A stretch of DNA of 64,000 bases from Symsagittifera roscoffensis (taxonomy: Eukaryota > Xenacoelomorpha > Acoela > Convolutidae). Position 1 is the stretch's first letter. Each line of letters starts with the position of its first letter. This document shows positions 10,555 to 21,515 of this stretch, piece after piece. A program made the translations under genes and the position numbers. The stretch lies in the NCBI RefSeq assembly GCF_963678635.1, contig NC_087070.1:32790695-32854694 (forward strand). The letters run 5' to 3'. The notes under the pieces were generated by a model. It was not told the origin of the DNA. It did no database searches and saw nothing but the letters and a program-made list of their open reading frames with translations.

Positions 10555-11208
10555 CTACCCATCATCTCCTTCTGATTTTTCTTTCGAATTTGAGGGCCCT
10601 GGCGCTTCACTTCTGACCACTTCCGGAATTTTCGGTATGACTAACCTGCCAGCTGACAGATATTCTTCCCCTCCATAGACTATTTTGACCTCCTCATAGC
10701 CAAAGAGTGCTAGCAAGGTTCTCGTTTGAAGCGTTCTTCCCACGGTTAACTCCGGTTTCACACTCGTCAAGATCAAGGAGGCCTCTGGTAATTCAGCTGT
10801 GCCTCTCATCCTCATAGGCACTAGATCCAGTTTCGCCCATTCCTTGTCAAATCCCCCAGGTTTCGGAGTTGCTGCGTTGCTTATCCGCCTTCTCGTTGCT
10901 TGATCCGTGTAAGAAAATTGCGTATGCTGCAACACGGCGGCATTCCTGCCCACAAAACACGGATCCATCGTTTCCAAGAATTTCGCCACTCTCCTTTCAT
11001 TGGTCTCAAACGCTCTCAACCTAGGAGTTTGCACTACGGGGACTACTCCGAGCAACATCCTTCTTATTAGAGGGAATTCAGGGATTTCCTCTGGCAGCTT
11101 CTTGTAAGCACCCCATCTTTTCGTCTCTTCTCTCACCTTGTGGTATGCTGCGGTGAGTCGAGGAATTCTTGTGACCTCGCCATTTGTCTTGTCGTAGGGC
11201 CTTAGATT
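10555..11208 (-). pseudogene. Giant protein, basic/acidic segment
   Basis: Continues in frame through a TAG at 11209 and ends at TAG 10555. The N-terminal half is Arg/Lys-rich and Pro-containing (RRMLLGVVPVVQTPRLRAFE); the C-terminal end is an acidic low-complexity tail (SNSKEKSEGDDG). Acidic low-complexity continues past the stop to about 10470 (QSEEPMQQEPDQAEKEDN), supporting one protein with a disordered linker here. Confidence 0.45.
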
Positions 11209-12169
11209 CTAGAGCTTTGGGAATACTTCAACGTGCCCTTTGTCCACTTCTCCCAGACGGTCACGTTGGTCGAAAATGACGACTGCCATCTCTGGCTCCG
11301 ATATCTTTGCAAAGAACAGATCTTCGCTCATGATTTCTCGCAATACGTGCTGCTCACACCAATTCAGCGCACTTCCGTCCACTGCTGATATGAGGTTCAG
11401 GGAACGCAAACGTGACTGCTGGTCCGTATATTACTGTCACAAACTCCGTGGCTCCTCTGATCAACGCTAAGGGATCGGTCCTCAGAGCTAAGTTCAGATC
11501 AGTTAGCAGGGACACGACTTCCTCTCTCTGGATTGTTTCATCCTCTCCTGTTCCAAAGCGATTCTGCTGCAGGAGGTACTGGATAAGAGTATGTCTGAAA
11601 TCTTTTATCTTGTTCCAGGAATCCGTAGCTTGCTTCACGTCGAACTTCCTCACATTCTCTCTCATCTGCTCTAAGTAGCGCGTCAAATTCATCAGCCCTC
11701 CCAAATTTCCATGCTTTATTGCAATCAACGTTAGAAGTCCATCTAGTCGCAAGTTTTGAATTCCTTCTGTGATCAGTACAACCGGTCCTTTCACAAAGTT
11801 TTCTGCCCCAAACGTCACGAACAAGGCTAGTAATTCAACGATTGCTACTTCCACTACTGTTTGGAGGAATTCCTTTATCAAATATCGAGACAGTGTTGGG
11901 TAAATCTCCGCCAAGAAGGACGCGGTCCATCCGGCTCCTAGCCCTTCCAACATGCTATCAGTCCGGTCAAAGCCTTCTTGCCCTCTCATTTTTTGGGTCC
12001 AGAAAGCTTCCAGGGTAACTTGGCACACTCTGTTCACAAACTCGTCTGATTTCTCTTCTGCATTTTCGGCCAGTTTCACCTCCTTCACTAAATAGGCATG
12101 GATCTTCTTGATAATCACTGGGCCTTGCTCGAAAGCATCCGCGTCCAACGCTGCTATCCGAGGGGTCAA
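11209..12169 (-). pseudogene. Giant protein, helical middle segment
   Basis: The 12169-11354 frame is mostly predicted helix by composition (long Leu/Glu/Ala-rich stretches, for example residues 80-190). A frameshift near 11410 moves the reading to the frame of 11409-11209, which continues without a gap in sense and ends at TAG 11209. No family motif was recognised. The segment is collinear with its neighbours and shares their higher GC content. Confidence 0.45.
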
Positions 12170-12175
12170 GTGCAG

Positions 12176-13081
12176 CTACTGGTTAGCCTCGGGTTTTGTC
12201 CTCAAAACCATCGCTTCCAAGTGAGCTCTGGTCTCCTTGGAGTTCTTTCTCCTCTCTACTTCCTCTCTTACTTCCATTCCTGGGAACCATAAATCGTTTG
12301 ACATTGCTACGATTACTCGATTGTCATCGTCAATTCCTGGCTTCAATTTAAGTTGTCTACTGAAGTTGGACAGTTCCAACCCCAGTACTTCGTCCAATAC
12401 TAGCATGTGTAGTGAATGGTCTTTGAATCCTCTCATCGCATTCGAGATGTCCGACCACACCGCAGGTAATACAGCTCTGAGTGGCCTCAGATTCTCCATC
12501 TCTATCTCGCGATTTGGGGCAGATATGATCACATCATGTTTTCCTTCCGAGAGCAAAGCCACAATCGCTTACACGAAATTCAGTCCCTCCTGGAGATGTG
12601 CATATCCCGGGGACAGTGCAAACACGGCGCTCGGTGTTATTTTAGTGAAGGCACCCTCTTTCAGGGTATCCTCCACTTCACTCATTGACTCAAGGATTTC
12701 TTTTTTAGCTGGCCATACAGCGGCTTCTGCTGTCGTAGGCTCTCTGAGTCTGCGCAGGAAACCTCTGCTGTGTAGATGGTCATTAATGCCAGCGAACACA
12801 ATTGTAATTGGGTTCATATCTGTCTGCCTTTGCACTCCGGTCGCCATCAACACGGATTGTGTTAGGTCCAGGTCGACCGTTGCCAACATTATCACATCAG
12901 GCCAAAACAGACACTTGGAGGTATATACGAAGTCTGAACTCGCGACTATCATAATCTTGGCCTTTCTCATTTCTGCCTTGTCATATGCGGCAAAGATGGT
13001 CTCATCTTTCTTTATCGCCTTCAACCCACCGTATCTCTGAACGTCACCTTCCTGATTCACTTGTTCGGGTGCGCTTTTCTT
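12176..13081 (-). pseudogene. Giant protein, segment with SGNH-like GIND block
   Basis: Two same-frame segments (13060-12569 ending in TAA, 12562-12176 ending in TAG). The first holds AKIMIVASSDF and, about 45 residues later, ITIVFAGINDHLHSRGFL. The G-x-N-D block after a hydrophobic strand is what block III of SGNH/GDSL hydrolases looks like. The Ser-containing block I and the D-x-x-H block V are not clear, so hydrolase activity is only a suggestion. A further I-V-A-M-S-N-D block lies in the second segment near residue 100. Confidence 0.4.
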
Positions 13082-13490
13082 TCACATGGCCTGGGGTGCT
13101 TTCAGCTGCCTGAACATCTTCACATGTTGTCCAATTGGCGCCCTCGTCGTCAGGAATCTTCCAGGTCTCTCTTCTCGATTTCCTTCGTCATGATTCAGTT
13201 TCACGTCTTGTAACGGTCTTGCATTCACTGGACCCATTGTATTGTTCGAGGGCAGTCCTTCTAGATCGGCAGTTGTAGAGCTGAAGTTTATGCCAGCAGC
13301 TGTTAACCAGTCCACGCCTGTTATTCAGTACTGTCCGTTGACAGACAACCTCGCTCCGTTCAACATCCTCATGGTATCTGCTGCAAAGCTCACCGTCTGA
13401 AGATTCAGTTCCATCAGATCATTCTTGTATATGTGCCAGGGAGAATATATGAACCAACTCCGCCTGTCGGAACTAACTCAGCCTATGCAT
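13082..13490 (-). pseudogene. Giant protein, N-terminal visible segment
   Basis: The frame starts around 13475 against the LINE fragment. It reads a short hydrophobic/polar stretch, VNGQY, an in-frame TGA, then ITGVDWLTAAGINF, followed by a charged linker ending at TGA 13082. The ITGVDWL block loosely resembles the distal part of retropepsin-like proteases (I-x-G-x-D-x-L), but no catalytic D-T/S-G is visible in what remains, so I do not assign a protease. The real N-terminus is probably lost at the junction with the LINE. Confidence 0.4.
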
Positions 13491-13925
13491 AGCAAATACT
13501 ATGTTCAGGAAAAAGATTCATCCACCTCCTACATGGCAATCTAGATACAGGAAAACAAGAAATCAAATCGACTTCCTATTGATTAGAAGAAGATGGCGCA
13601 CATCGATAAGTGACAGCCGCGTGAGAAAAGACGGGCTTCCCGTCGACAGTGACCACCGAATGCTTACGTGCGCCCTCAAGTCGAAGCTTAGAGTCTACAA
13701 GAAGTCACAGCAAACGCAACGGCCCAACGTTGAAGCCCTTTGACACCCAACCACGGCAAGAAAATACTGCCACGAGCTACGCCGGATTGCGGAAGGTGTA
13801 CAACGCGACGCCACAATAAACCAGAAATGGGATTGTATCAAAAAAACTATAGTAAACATGGCTGCCAAGACGCTAGGAACAACCAAATACAAGCAAAAAA
13901 AGGGGATAACTTAGTAGAAGTATTA
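13484..13925 (+). pseudogene. LINE endonuclease fragment
   Basis: C-terminal part of an apurinic-type endonuclease of a non-LTR retrotransposon. From about 13484 the frame reads IANTMFRKKIH, TWQSRYRKTRNQIDFLLI (RNQID is the usual motif), RRWRTSISDSRV, and VDSDHRMLTCALK, where the SDH catalytic motif is intact. After a frameshift near 13743 the linker toward the RT continues (HELRRIAE..., WDCIKKTIVNMAAKTLG). No RT follows, so this is a short 3'-truncated piece. It abuts the N-terminal end of the giant-protein region at about 13484, probably a junction where one element interrupted the other. Confidence 0.85.
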
Positions 13926-13929
13926 GTAT

Positions 13930-16215
13930 AGGCTGTAAAAATCATAATACTAGTAATACTATACCCCTCCGGGTTTGTTCAATATCCGAGATAAGGTGCT
14001 TAACTCGGAAATTCGCAGTTCGGTGAAGGGCCACTACAGTGCAGCACTGTCGAGCCCCCCACAGATTGATATCTTACTTTTTGTACCAAAAGGGATACAC
14101 AACTTGATGACGATACCCAACAGTCGATTGTTATTGTCCTTGAGCCCCTTCTTGTTGCTCCCTGAACTGCTTGCCGGATCAGTCTTCTTCATTAATCCCG
14201 AGACCCTTCCGGTTTGAGCGCAAATTAGCATTAACGTGCTTAAATACTCAAATAACCCTACAGTACAAGCCTCACATACGGGCCACACAATTGATCAAAA
14301 CGATCTCAACTGATATAAATGCCTTTAACAACACTATATCTAACAACATTAAACGGGAGGATCTGATCACATCTCGTCTGGGGGGATGATTTCTACTGAT
14401 TTTCTACTTTTTTTTTTTTTACTGTTTTTGGTTTTTTCGGTTATTTTTTTTATGTTTTTTTGTTTTTCTTGGGTACTATACTACTTTTTGTTTGGTTTTC
14501 TGTATAATTTGAAGTGTTTTTGATCACAAACTTCTCAGGGAACGAGGGGACGGCCGATCCCGCCACCCTTCCTGGAACGTGAATTTTCGGTCTTAACTAG
14601 GTTGAAAAGCTATTCAAGGGAATCCGGAACGCTTCCGCGTTCCGAACTACCCTTCCGCCCCGGTGGTTAGGGCCTGTTAAGGGCGTTCCTATGATCACCC
14701 GCTCGGCATGGAGTGCTGGTTAACGGTTCTGCCGGTCATGATGTTAAAAAAGAATAACACCCAGGAGCGCCATGAAAACATCTATGTAACATTCGCCCGG
14801 AAGCACATATCGACGAAAAACAAAGCTAAGCTATAAAACGACTGGCCCGCGTCTAAACAAAGCTTGTACATATTTTTCGCCATCTCTACCAAAGCCAGTT
14901 CTTTTCGTGGTCTTTTCAACATCGGATCAACAAAAACGTTTCTGTTCTCCGGCTTCGACCAGAAAGCTCAAATTAACTTACTCACATGCAAAATTAGTGA
15001 GCTCATGGCTGGGTCTCAGTATGCCCAGACCACGAGGTCACTCATAAAAACAGGACTACTACTACTTATTATATTACTATTGTTTTTGTTCGGTAGATAA
15101 AAATCATCATCTCCATCGAAGATGGATCAACGCTTTCCATCAATTCCTAGCTTCTCATAATCAGAAAAGGAATCGAGATTTTATTTAATTTCAATTCAGG
15201 GCATGACAAGGAAGCTAAAAGTTCGTATAAAATAGTTTAAGTTCAAGTCTCAAGACCCCTCCGGATTCCTGAATCCGGGGAAGTAACACCCTTATTTCCT
15301 CTCCGGAAGCCTGAGTTCACGATTCCACCACCCTTCACCGTTGGTTTGAATGACTTTGTAACGAATGTAGCGACACAATCGTTACAATTTGGAGCGGTCT
15401 TTGATAACACTTTGTCGTATTTTCTAATTCTCATCGTTGTTTTTTTCGCAACTATCGTTGTTGTTGTGTTTTTTTTTGGTTTTCTTCTAAAAGTTGCCGT
15501 TTCGTCGTTTCTCGGAAATATGACGTCAATATTCGAAGTTTTAAAAATTCAAAACACCAGAATATCCTGACCTTCACAGTTTGCCCAATCGTTCAAATAA
15601 CGTCGCTATATTACTAAAACTGCCAATTGTCAAGGTCAGCGGCCATCAATTTGAATTTGCACTTTTGTCCATTCTGGTCGAATGTCACACTAACCTTAAA
15701 AATACATTAGTTAATGCGACTGCTTTCAGGGCATATTATTAAACAAATCAAACTTTAACTCAAGTTCTTCTTTGAAACCATGAAAACGGAAAACATGAAT
15801 CAAACAGTGACTTGGTGGTCTCCTTTAGTGGCTACAATGGGAAGAAGGAACAGTGGTAACAAGAAATAAATATAATAATCATAATGATAATGGGTTTCTC
15901 TAATAAAAGGAAGGGCTTAATAGGCTCTCGGAATTTTTAGAATTACGTTATCTGAACGATTAGACAAAACAAGCAGGTACATCCAACACAACCTCTGAAA
16001 ATTAAAAAAAAAACAAATTAGATTCAATAACAACAGAGATACCTATGCTTAGTTCTGGGGTACTGTTACAGAGCTTGAAGTGCTGAAACGCGGATCAATA
16101 AGAAAATGCTGAACCGCGGATCGTATTAGAGTTGTTTTATACTGTTACGGGCAAAAACACCATTTCAAGAGAAGTTACCTTTAGTGCACCCTGAAAAATA
16201 TTGTGTTTAAAATTT
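13930..16215. other. Long spacer without recognised gene
   Basis: No protein family or RNA gene was recognised. 13,970-14,400 and 14,540-14,790 are locally GC-richer with no good frame. They may be old element pieces (possibly untranslated LINE sequence), but I cannot show that. A perfect 8-bp hairpin (CCGGATTC-ct-GAATCCGG) sits at 15261-15278 next to related CCGGA-rich text. 15,600-16,215 is plain AT-rich sequence. Confidence 0.4.
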
Positions 16216-16219
16216 TTAT

Positions 16220-16488
16220 TTCGAAAACGATTAGTTTTGCGAATTTTGCAAAACATGTTGCTTTACTCTGCCTTCGCGGTTACCTTCAAAGCCTACTGTT
16301 GTGATTCGGTGCAAGGATAGAGATTTGTTATGAAGACTCTATTGAGATCGATGTTAGTGATAATTTAGCAAAAATTTAGTTGGTATTTATAGTTGATATC
16401 AGGAAAAGTATTCATTTAAAACAAGATATGTTACCAGGAAACACATTGGATATTTATAGCATCACATTCATTGAGCGGATTGAATAAT
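16220..16488 (+). repeat. Dispersed repeat R1, first part
   Basis: Matches 53575-53860 in order (gcaaaacatgttg..., ttagtgataa..., ttagttggtatt...), and its last 124 bp (16365-16488) recur at 17834-17957 with about three mismatches. Elsewhere the repeat continues smoothly into sequence like 17958-18300, so here it has been split by the 1.35-kb repeat unit at 16489-17833. No coding potential was seen. Confidence 0.7.
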
Positions 16489-17833
16489 TGAAAGAAGTGT
16501 TTGCATATGTTTTTCTCTAGAAGCGGCTGATCCTAAAGTTTTTCTAGGAAATATGTTAAGTTTTACAAAATTTTCAAAATCACAAAAGTTTTAACTCTTG
16601 TCAATTGCTTTAGTAAAGAAACAGCTAAGATTTTTGGGCAAAGTTTAAGTATGATAACCCTAACTTCGGAATGCATCAGTGTAAAAATCTCCGAGATATC
16701 AAACAAACACCTCCAGTTTTAGCTGGGATCTAGAAATCCTTCATCGAGACATACGAATATTTGCTTCACCTAGCTGTTTTTTAATCTTTCTAATTTTCTA
16801 CTTGTTCATTGACTGATTGTTTTGTATCGCAAGCCGTTCGAAGCTCCGCTTGATCTTTCTGTGTGAATATGGAATTTCTGCAGTGAAGGATCCTGTGTAT
16901 GGATTCTGTCCTTACAGGACCAGGATTAAGTAACACAGTTTCTTGATATCACAGAAAAGGACAGAACTGGTAAGCAACTTCAAGCAGATTGCTAGCTAGT
17001 ACGACTGTGAATGTGGCCACCTCTCTAGGATTTTTCTCGAGAATATGCAGTTTAGAATCATTTGAGTTACTAGAGCTTAAATATCACTTGGTAACAGCAG
17101 TAAACCTGGAATCTTGGCCTGGAGTTTTGCAGATGAATCAGAAGAGGATCGGACATGGAGGGTGGCCTCGAGGCGGAGATGGACTTTTCGGTGATCTATG
17201 GACTGCCAGATCGATGGACTGCCAACAAAAGCAAAGTCTCAAGGATCAATCAAGGCAAGTCATCAGGAGAGCAACTACCTGACACACATATGCGAGTGGT
17301 GGAACTATCCAGCCAGAGGATACTGAGTGTTGAAACGTTTTCAGTTCTTAAGTATGTACGCCTGGCGCCAATGTCTCACGACTCACACAATTTGCTGAAA
17401 AAAGTTATGGAGTTGTGCCCAAAAAAAGAGTAGAAAATCTGAATGAAATCTGGCAAAAAGAGTTCTTTTCTTATGAAAAAAATACCATCAAGTTTGAAAG
17501 GTATGTTTACAAGTGGAAAATTTCCCAAGGATGCTCCAACCGTGGATCAAACCGGATCGGTACATGCCAACATGATGAGTTTTGATTTGCTACTTGAAGC
17601 TTCCGGAAGCAAGACAATCAGGAGCATCAACATCACTCACGGGACTACCCGGGTCATTGTACAACCGAGAACCTATAGTTCCTAGAGATGAGCATTTTTT
17701 AATCTCGAATTTCGAGGAAATCAAATCAATAGGATTACCAAATTAAGAATAAAATTTTACTGTGTATGTAGTGCTTTCCATATGGGCATTGCAATGGGCT
17801 GAGCAAAACGTCTTGAAAAAGCGACTTTCTGTA
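16489..17833 (+). repeat. 1.35-kb repeat unit, copy 1, with giant-protein remnant
   Basis: A unit of 1,345 bp almost identical (a few percent differences) to 19719-21063. It carries, on the plus strand from about 16985, broken frames homologous to the C-terminal third of the giant protein at 6.7-9.2 kb. It is bracketed by 124-bp direct repeats of R1 sequence. Copy 2 lacks R1 on both sides, so copy 1 looks like the newcomer at this site. Confidence 0.8.
16985..17688 (+). pseudogene. Giant-protein homologue fragment, copy 1
   Basis: Homologous to the conserved C-terminal third of the minus-strand giant protein. The frame from 16989 reads VNVATSLGFFSRICSLESF through LQMNQKRIGH. A +1 shift near 17155 leads to the frame with SVETFSVLKYVRLAPMS (to 17433). 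Then a third stretch, 17443-17685, has LLLEASGSKTIRS. Compared with the 6.7-9.2 kb copy the order is the same and identity is clearly below half, so these are anciently diverged members, not recent copies of it. Function unknown. Confidence 0.65.
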
Positions 17834-18300
17834 AATTTAGCTAAAATTTAGTTGGTATTTATAGTTGATATCAGGAAAAGTATTCATTTCAAACAAGATA
17901 TGTTACCAGGAAACACATTGGATATTTATAGCATCACATTCATTGATCGGATTGAATAATTTTATGAGAATCTATTTATGCTGACACATCGTGACAGTTT
18001 GTTGAAATCAACAGATAAAAATGAGACAGTAATAAACACAGATTCTCTACTGAACTAATTTAATTCGATTCAACAGATCAGGTAAGCTCATTTATTTATT
18101 CTTTTTAACTTTCTAATTTGATGATATCTTAGATCATATAGAAGAAGACTTGTTGCAGAGATCCGCAAAATGTAAAAATAGGTATAGCTTGCAAACATCA
18201 CGGAACTCTAAAAAATGGAAGAGGATCGTGGCTCATAATTAAAATCTTGAACTCTCGGCAATTTTGTTGTAAAATTATTCTCAGTGCAGTCAAAGCCCAG
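17834..18300 (+). repeat. Dispersed repeat R1, second part
   Basis: Begins with the 124-bp duplicate of 16365-16488 and runs on into sequence matching 52700-53165 (caacagatcaggtaag..., agaggatcgt.gctcat..., gtaaaattattc). The 'agatcaggtaag' block, which has a splice-donor look, is shared by the copies at 18073 and 52919. Confidence 0.65.
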
Positions 18301-19718
18301 TCTCCTCGCTCCAATAATAACACTCCTGCAGTAGCTCTCGACGTTCTCTATTGGGAACAAGACAGCTCTACTCGAGTTTAATATTATTGGACAAAACGCG
18401 AATAGCAATTTAACTCCAAACTGACTTTATGTCCAGTTTCCCGCAATTATAACTCAAGTCTTCTGATTTTATTGACATTTCATTTCAGTTGCTGCGATAA
18501 ATTTGAGCATGACATGGCCCATTCGAATTCAAAAATTACCATTTCACCAAAATCAAGATAAAACTTCAGAATTTGACCGACTGGCACAAGGCCTGGTCTA
18601 AGCAATCATAGATATGCAAGTATCAGTACGTCTCGGTCATCATGGGTAATAAACACTTTCAGAGTGCGGGTGCAGGCAGTGTCAATATGGATTTCGAGGA
18701 CTTAAAGCTGTTTAAATTATAGACAGACAACATAATCGGTATTTACGAACTGGAACAAGAGAAGCAGAAACTGGGCCTAATTTTCGAGCAAAATTCTAAA
18801 GTGATTTGTGTCCCTGACCCTCGATAAGAAAAAAGAGTTAAAGTGAGAATAAGTGACGGAGAGCATTTTTAATCCCCAATCAAGAGGTAGTCTGGAGGCT
18901 AATCAAGCCGTTCTGTTGTTTACATCCTCATACAAAATTGAAAAATAGGAACACAGAGAAAGTCAAACTAACGCCCAGGAAAGCTAAAAACCTTGGTGAC
19001 TTGAATGTGGTCCGTACAATCATGCTGCTTTGACCGATTAGTCCAAGGAGCTCACCGAAAAAATCAGAGAAAAACAAAAGGATTAGAGCTCAACACTTGT
19101 TACGCTTGCAACTAGTAAGTGTTATCAAATCGGAACGTAGAATTGTTTCGGGTTAACAACTGGTTTAATAAAAAACAAATGAACCACTTGCAGCTGACAT
19201 ACAATTTAATCACAACTGACATACAGTTGAAGCACTTGCAGGTAGATACAAGTTATTACAAGGTAATTTCAGGGTAATTTTCAAAGTTTTCTTTTGCAAA
19301 ATCAGTGTTTTTTCCTGCTGAACTGGTGTCTGCTCAAATATTTTCGGCCTTGTTACCGCTTCTTTTTTTTTGTTGCCAGTCTGAATTTCATTTTCTTGCT
19401 TAAAATTTTTGCGTAAAATGAATCTCATCTGCATAAGAGGGCTACGCCCATAATTTTATAAACAAGAAAAATGACATTTCTCGAAAAAGAGATGTCAATT
19501 ATTTTACTTGTTAATCGTTTTTTGGACTTTTCTCGCCAAATATCCTGCCAAATCTGATTTCATTCATTTTATCGATACAACTAGTGATTGAAAGCCTTCC
19601 TTTATAACTTGCTTTGTTTTGACTTCCTGGCAGTCAACTTTTTGAATCCTGACCGTTTCTTAGAAGGTTTTTGTTTTTGTTAAAAACAGCCCTAAAAACC
19701 GGAGGCAAACAATTCTAT
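18301..19718. other. Spacer without recognised gene
   Basis: No gene was recognised. A small local direct repeat (tgacatacaatttaa / tgacatacagttgaa) lies near 19195-19235. The minus-strand frames at 18208-18408 and 19210-19434 have no recognisable domain. Confidence 0.4.
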
Positions 19719-21063
19719 TGAAAGAAGTGTTTGCATATGTTTTTCTCTAGAAGCGGCTGATCCTAAAGTTTTTCTAGGAAATATGTTACGTTTTACAAAA
19801 TTTTCAAAATCACAAAAGTTTTAACTCTTGTCAATTGCTTTAGTAAAGAAACAACTAAGATTTTTGGGCAAAGTTTAAGTATGATAACACTAACTTCGTA
19901 CTGCATCAGTATTAAAATCTCCGAGATATCAAACAAACACCTCCAGTTTTAGCTCCATCTAGAAATCCTTCATCGAGACATACGAATATTTGCTTCACCT
20001 AGCTGTTTTTTAATCTTTCTAATTTTCTACTTGTTCATTGACTGATTGTTTTGTATCGCAAGCCGTTCGAAGCTTCGCTTGATCTTTCTGTATGAATATG
20101 GAATTTCTGCAGTGAAGGATCCTGTGTATGGATTCTGTCATTACAGGACCAGGATTAAGTAACACAGTTTCTTGATATCACAGAAAAGGACAGAACTGAT
20201 AAGCAACTTCAAACAGATTGCTATGCTAGTACGACTGTGAACGTGGCCACCTCTCTGGGATTTTTCTCGAGAATATGCAGTTTAGAATCATTTGAGTTAC
20301 TAGACCTTAAATATCACTTGGCAACAGCAGTAAACCTGGAATCTTGGCCTGGAGTTTTGCAGATGAATCAGAAGAGGATCGGACATGGAGGGTGGCCTCG
20401 AGGCGGAGATGGACTTTTTGGTGATCTATGGACTGCCAGATCGATGGACTGCCAACAAAAGCAAAGTCTCAAGGATCAATCAAGGCAAGTCATCAGGAGA
20501 GCATCTACCTGACACACATATGCGAGTGGTGGAAGTATCCAGCCAGAGGATACTGAGTGTTGAAACGTTTTCAGTTCTTAAGTATGTACGCCTGGCGCCA
20601 ATGTCTCACGACTCACACAATTTGCTGAAAAAAATTATGTAGTTGTGCCCAAAAAAGAGTAGAATATCTGAATGAAATCTGGCCAAAAGAGTTCTTGACT
20701 TATGAAAAAAAATACCATCAAGTTTGAAAGGTATGTTTACAAGTGGAAAAATTCTCAAGGATGCTCCAATCGTGGATCAAACCGGATCGGTACATGCCAT
20801 AATGATGAATTTTGATTTGCTACTTGAAGCCTCCGGAAGCAAGACAATCAGGAGCATCAACATCACTCACGGGACTACCCGGGCCATTGTACAACCGAGA
20901 ACCTATAGTTCCTAGAGATGAGCATTTTTTAATCTGGAATTTCGAGGAAATCAAATTAATAGGGTTACCAGATCAAGAATAAAATTTTACCGTGTATGTA
21001 GTGCTTTCCATATGGGCATTGCAATGGGCTGAGCAAAACGTCTTGAAAAAGCGACTTTCTGTA
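19719..21063 (+). repeat. 1.35-kb repeat unit, copy 2
   Basis: Second copy of the unit at 16489-17833, offset by about 3,230 bp. It contains the same broken giant-protein frames (20237-20512, 20385-20642, 20724-20915). Unlike copy 1 it is followed by further giant-protein coding remnant (21066-21515), so it sits in its original context and is the likely source copy. Confidence 0.8.
20225..20918 (+). pseudogene. Giant-protein homologue fragment, copy 2
   Basis: Same breaks and same motifs as copy 1 (VATSLGFFSRICSLESF; FSVLKYVRLAPMS; LLLEASGSKTIRS), with minor differences. That copies 1 and 2 share their frameshifts shows that decay preceded the duplication. It is continuous with the C-terminal fragment at 21174-21512. 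Confidence 0.65.
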
Positions 21064-21065
21064 AA

Positions 21066-21515
21066 GCACTCGCTATACCTGTATAAGTAAAGCGTATCTC
21101 GAGTCGCATACGGTACTTTCCTTGCTTTCACGCGACACTGAAGTTTTCGTTCTATACATTTGCGAAGAGCCACATGAAGGGACACGCGAAGGAATATCGA
21201 CAACTTTGGGCCAAGATAGTAGCAAAAGCTTTGAAAACACCATTTTTCATGCATCGGAGTAGACTGACGATTGGATGGAAAAGGGCTGGTAAGGTATCTA
21301 GAGATAACATCAAGTCACGAGAATCAACCCTGGAGGAATATCTAGCAAAAAACGTGAGACGGAGTCTTAACAATTTTTCCGTCGGAACCGTGAAGCCAAA
21401 ATTGCTCTCAACTCATGCCGTTAAACTGCAGGAAGAAAAAAATTGGAATTCTGGAAAGGGATTGGTATCAGTTTTGATAATGAGATTGATTTCACAAGAC
21501 ATATCACTGTGAAAG
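21066..21515 (+). pseudogene. Giant-protein homologue, C-terminal fragment
   Basis: The open frame 21174-21512 (112 codons) includes FFMHRSRLTIGWKRAGKVSR and ESTLEEYLAKNVRRSLNNFS. These align with the extreme C-terminal part of the minus-strand giant protein (YSAYQLEIGTGAFKRAF and EALKEDLERNVTLCLHYSF). The stretch is uninterrupted, Lys/Arg-rich and possibly nucleic-acid binding. It lacks the 1.35-kb unit's second copy, so only one example exists besides that at 6.7-7.0 kb. Confidence 0.55.

Larger units (their letters stand above)
6679..13490 (-). pseudogene. Unrecognised giant protein, decayed, multicopy family
   Basis: A minus-strand coding region of about 6.8 kb that is clearly GC-richer than its surroundings. 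Open segments line up in few frames: 13490-11354 and 10333-9593 in one frame; 11409-10555 and 9234-6679 in a second; 9557-9339 in the third. About four frameshifts and some 14 in-frame stops (mainly TAG and TGA, few TAA) break what was one frame of about 2,200 codons. No RT, integrase or transposase motif is visible. Its C-terminal third has divergent homologues at 16.98-17.69 and 20.23-21.51 kb, so it belongs to a mobile or otherwise amplified family. I do not recognise the family. The stop pattern suggests ordinary C-to-T decay of CAG, CGA and TGG codons. Confidence 0.7.

Noticed and set aside
6654-13040. Plus-strand open frames across the giant-protein region (for example 12237-13040, 267 codons)
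   Set aside because: They mirror the GC-rich minus-strand frames. They are Ser/Leu/Cys-rich, have no motifs, and lack collinear continuation, while the minus strand has cross-copy protein homology.
6679-13490. TAG as a reassigned sense codon in the giant protein
   Set aside because: TAG is the commonest interruption, but TGA, TAA and several frameshifts also break the frame, and other genes here end normally in all three stops. Ordinary decay is simpler.
13941-14790. rRNA or snRNA gene in the GC-rich patches
   Set aside because: No recognisable rRNA or U-snRNA core sequence. Only vague compositional similarity.
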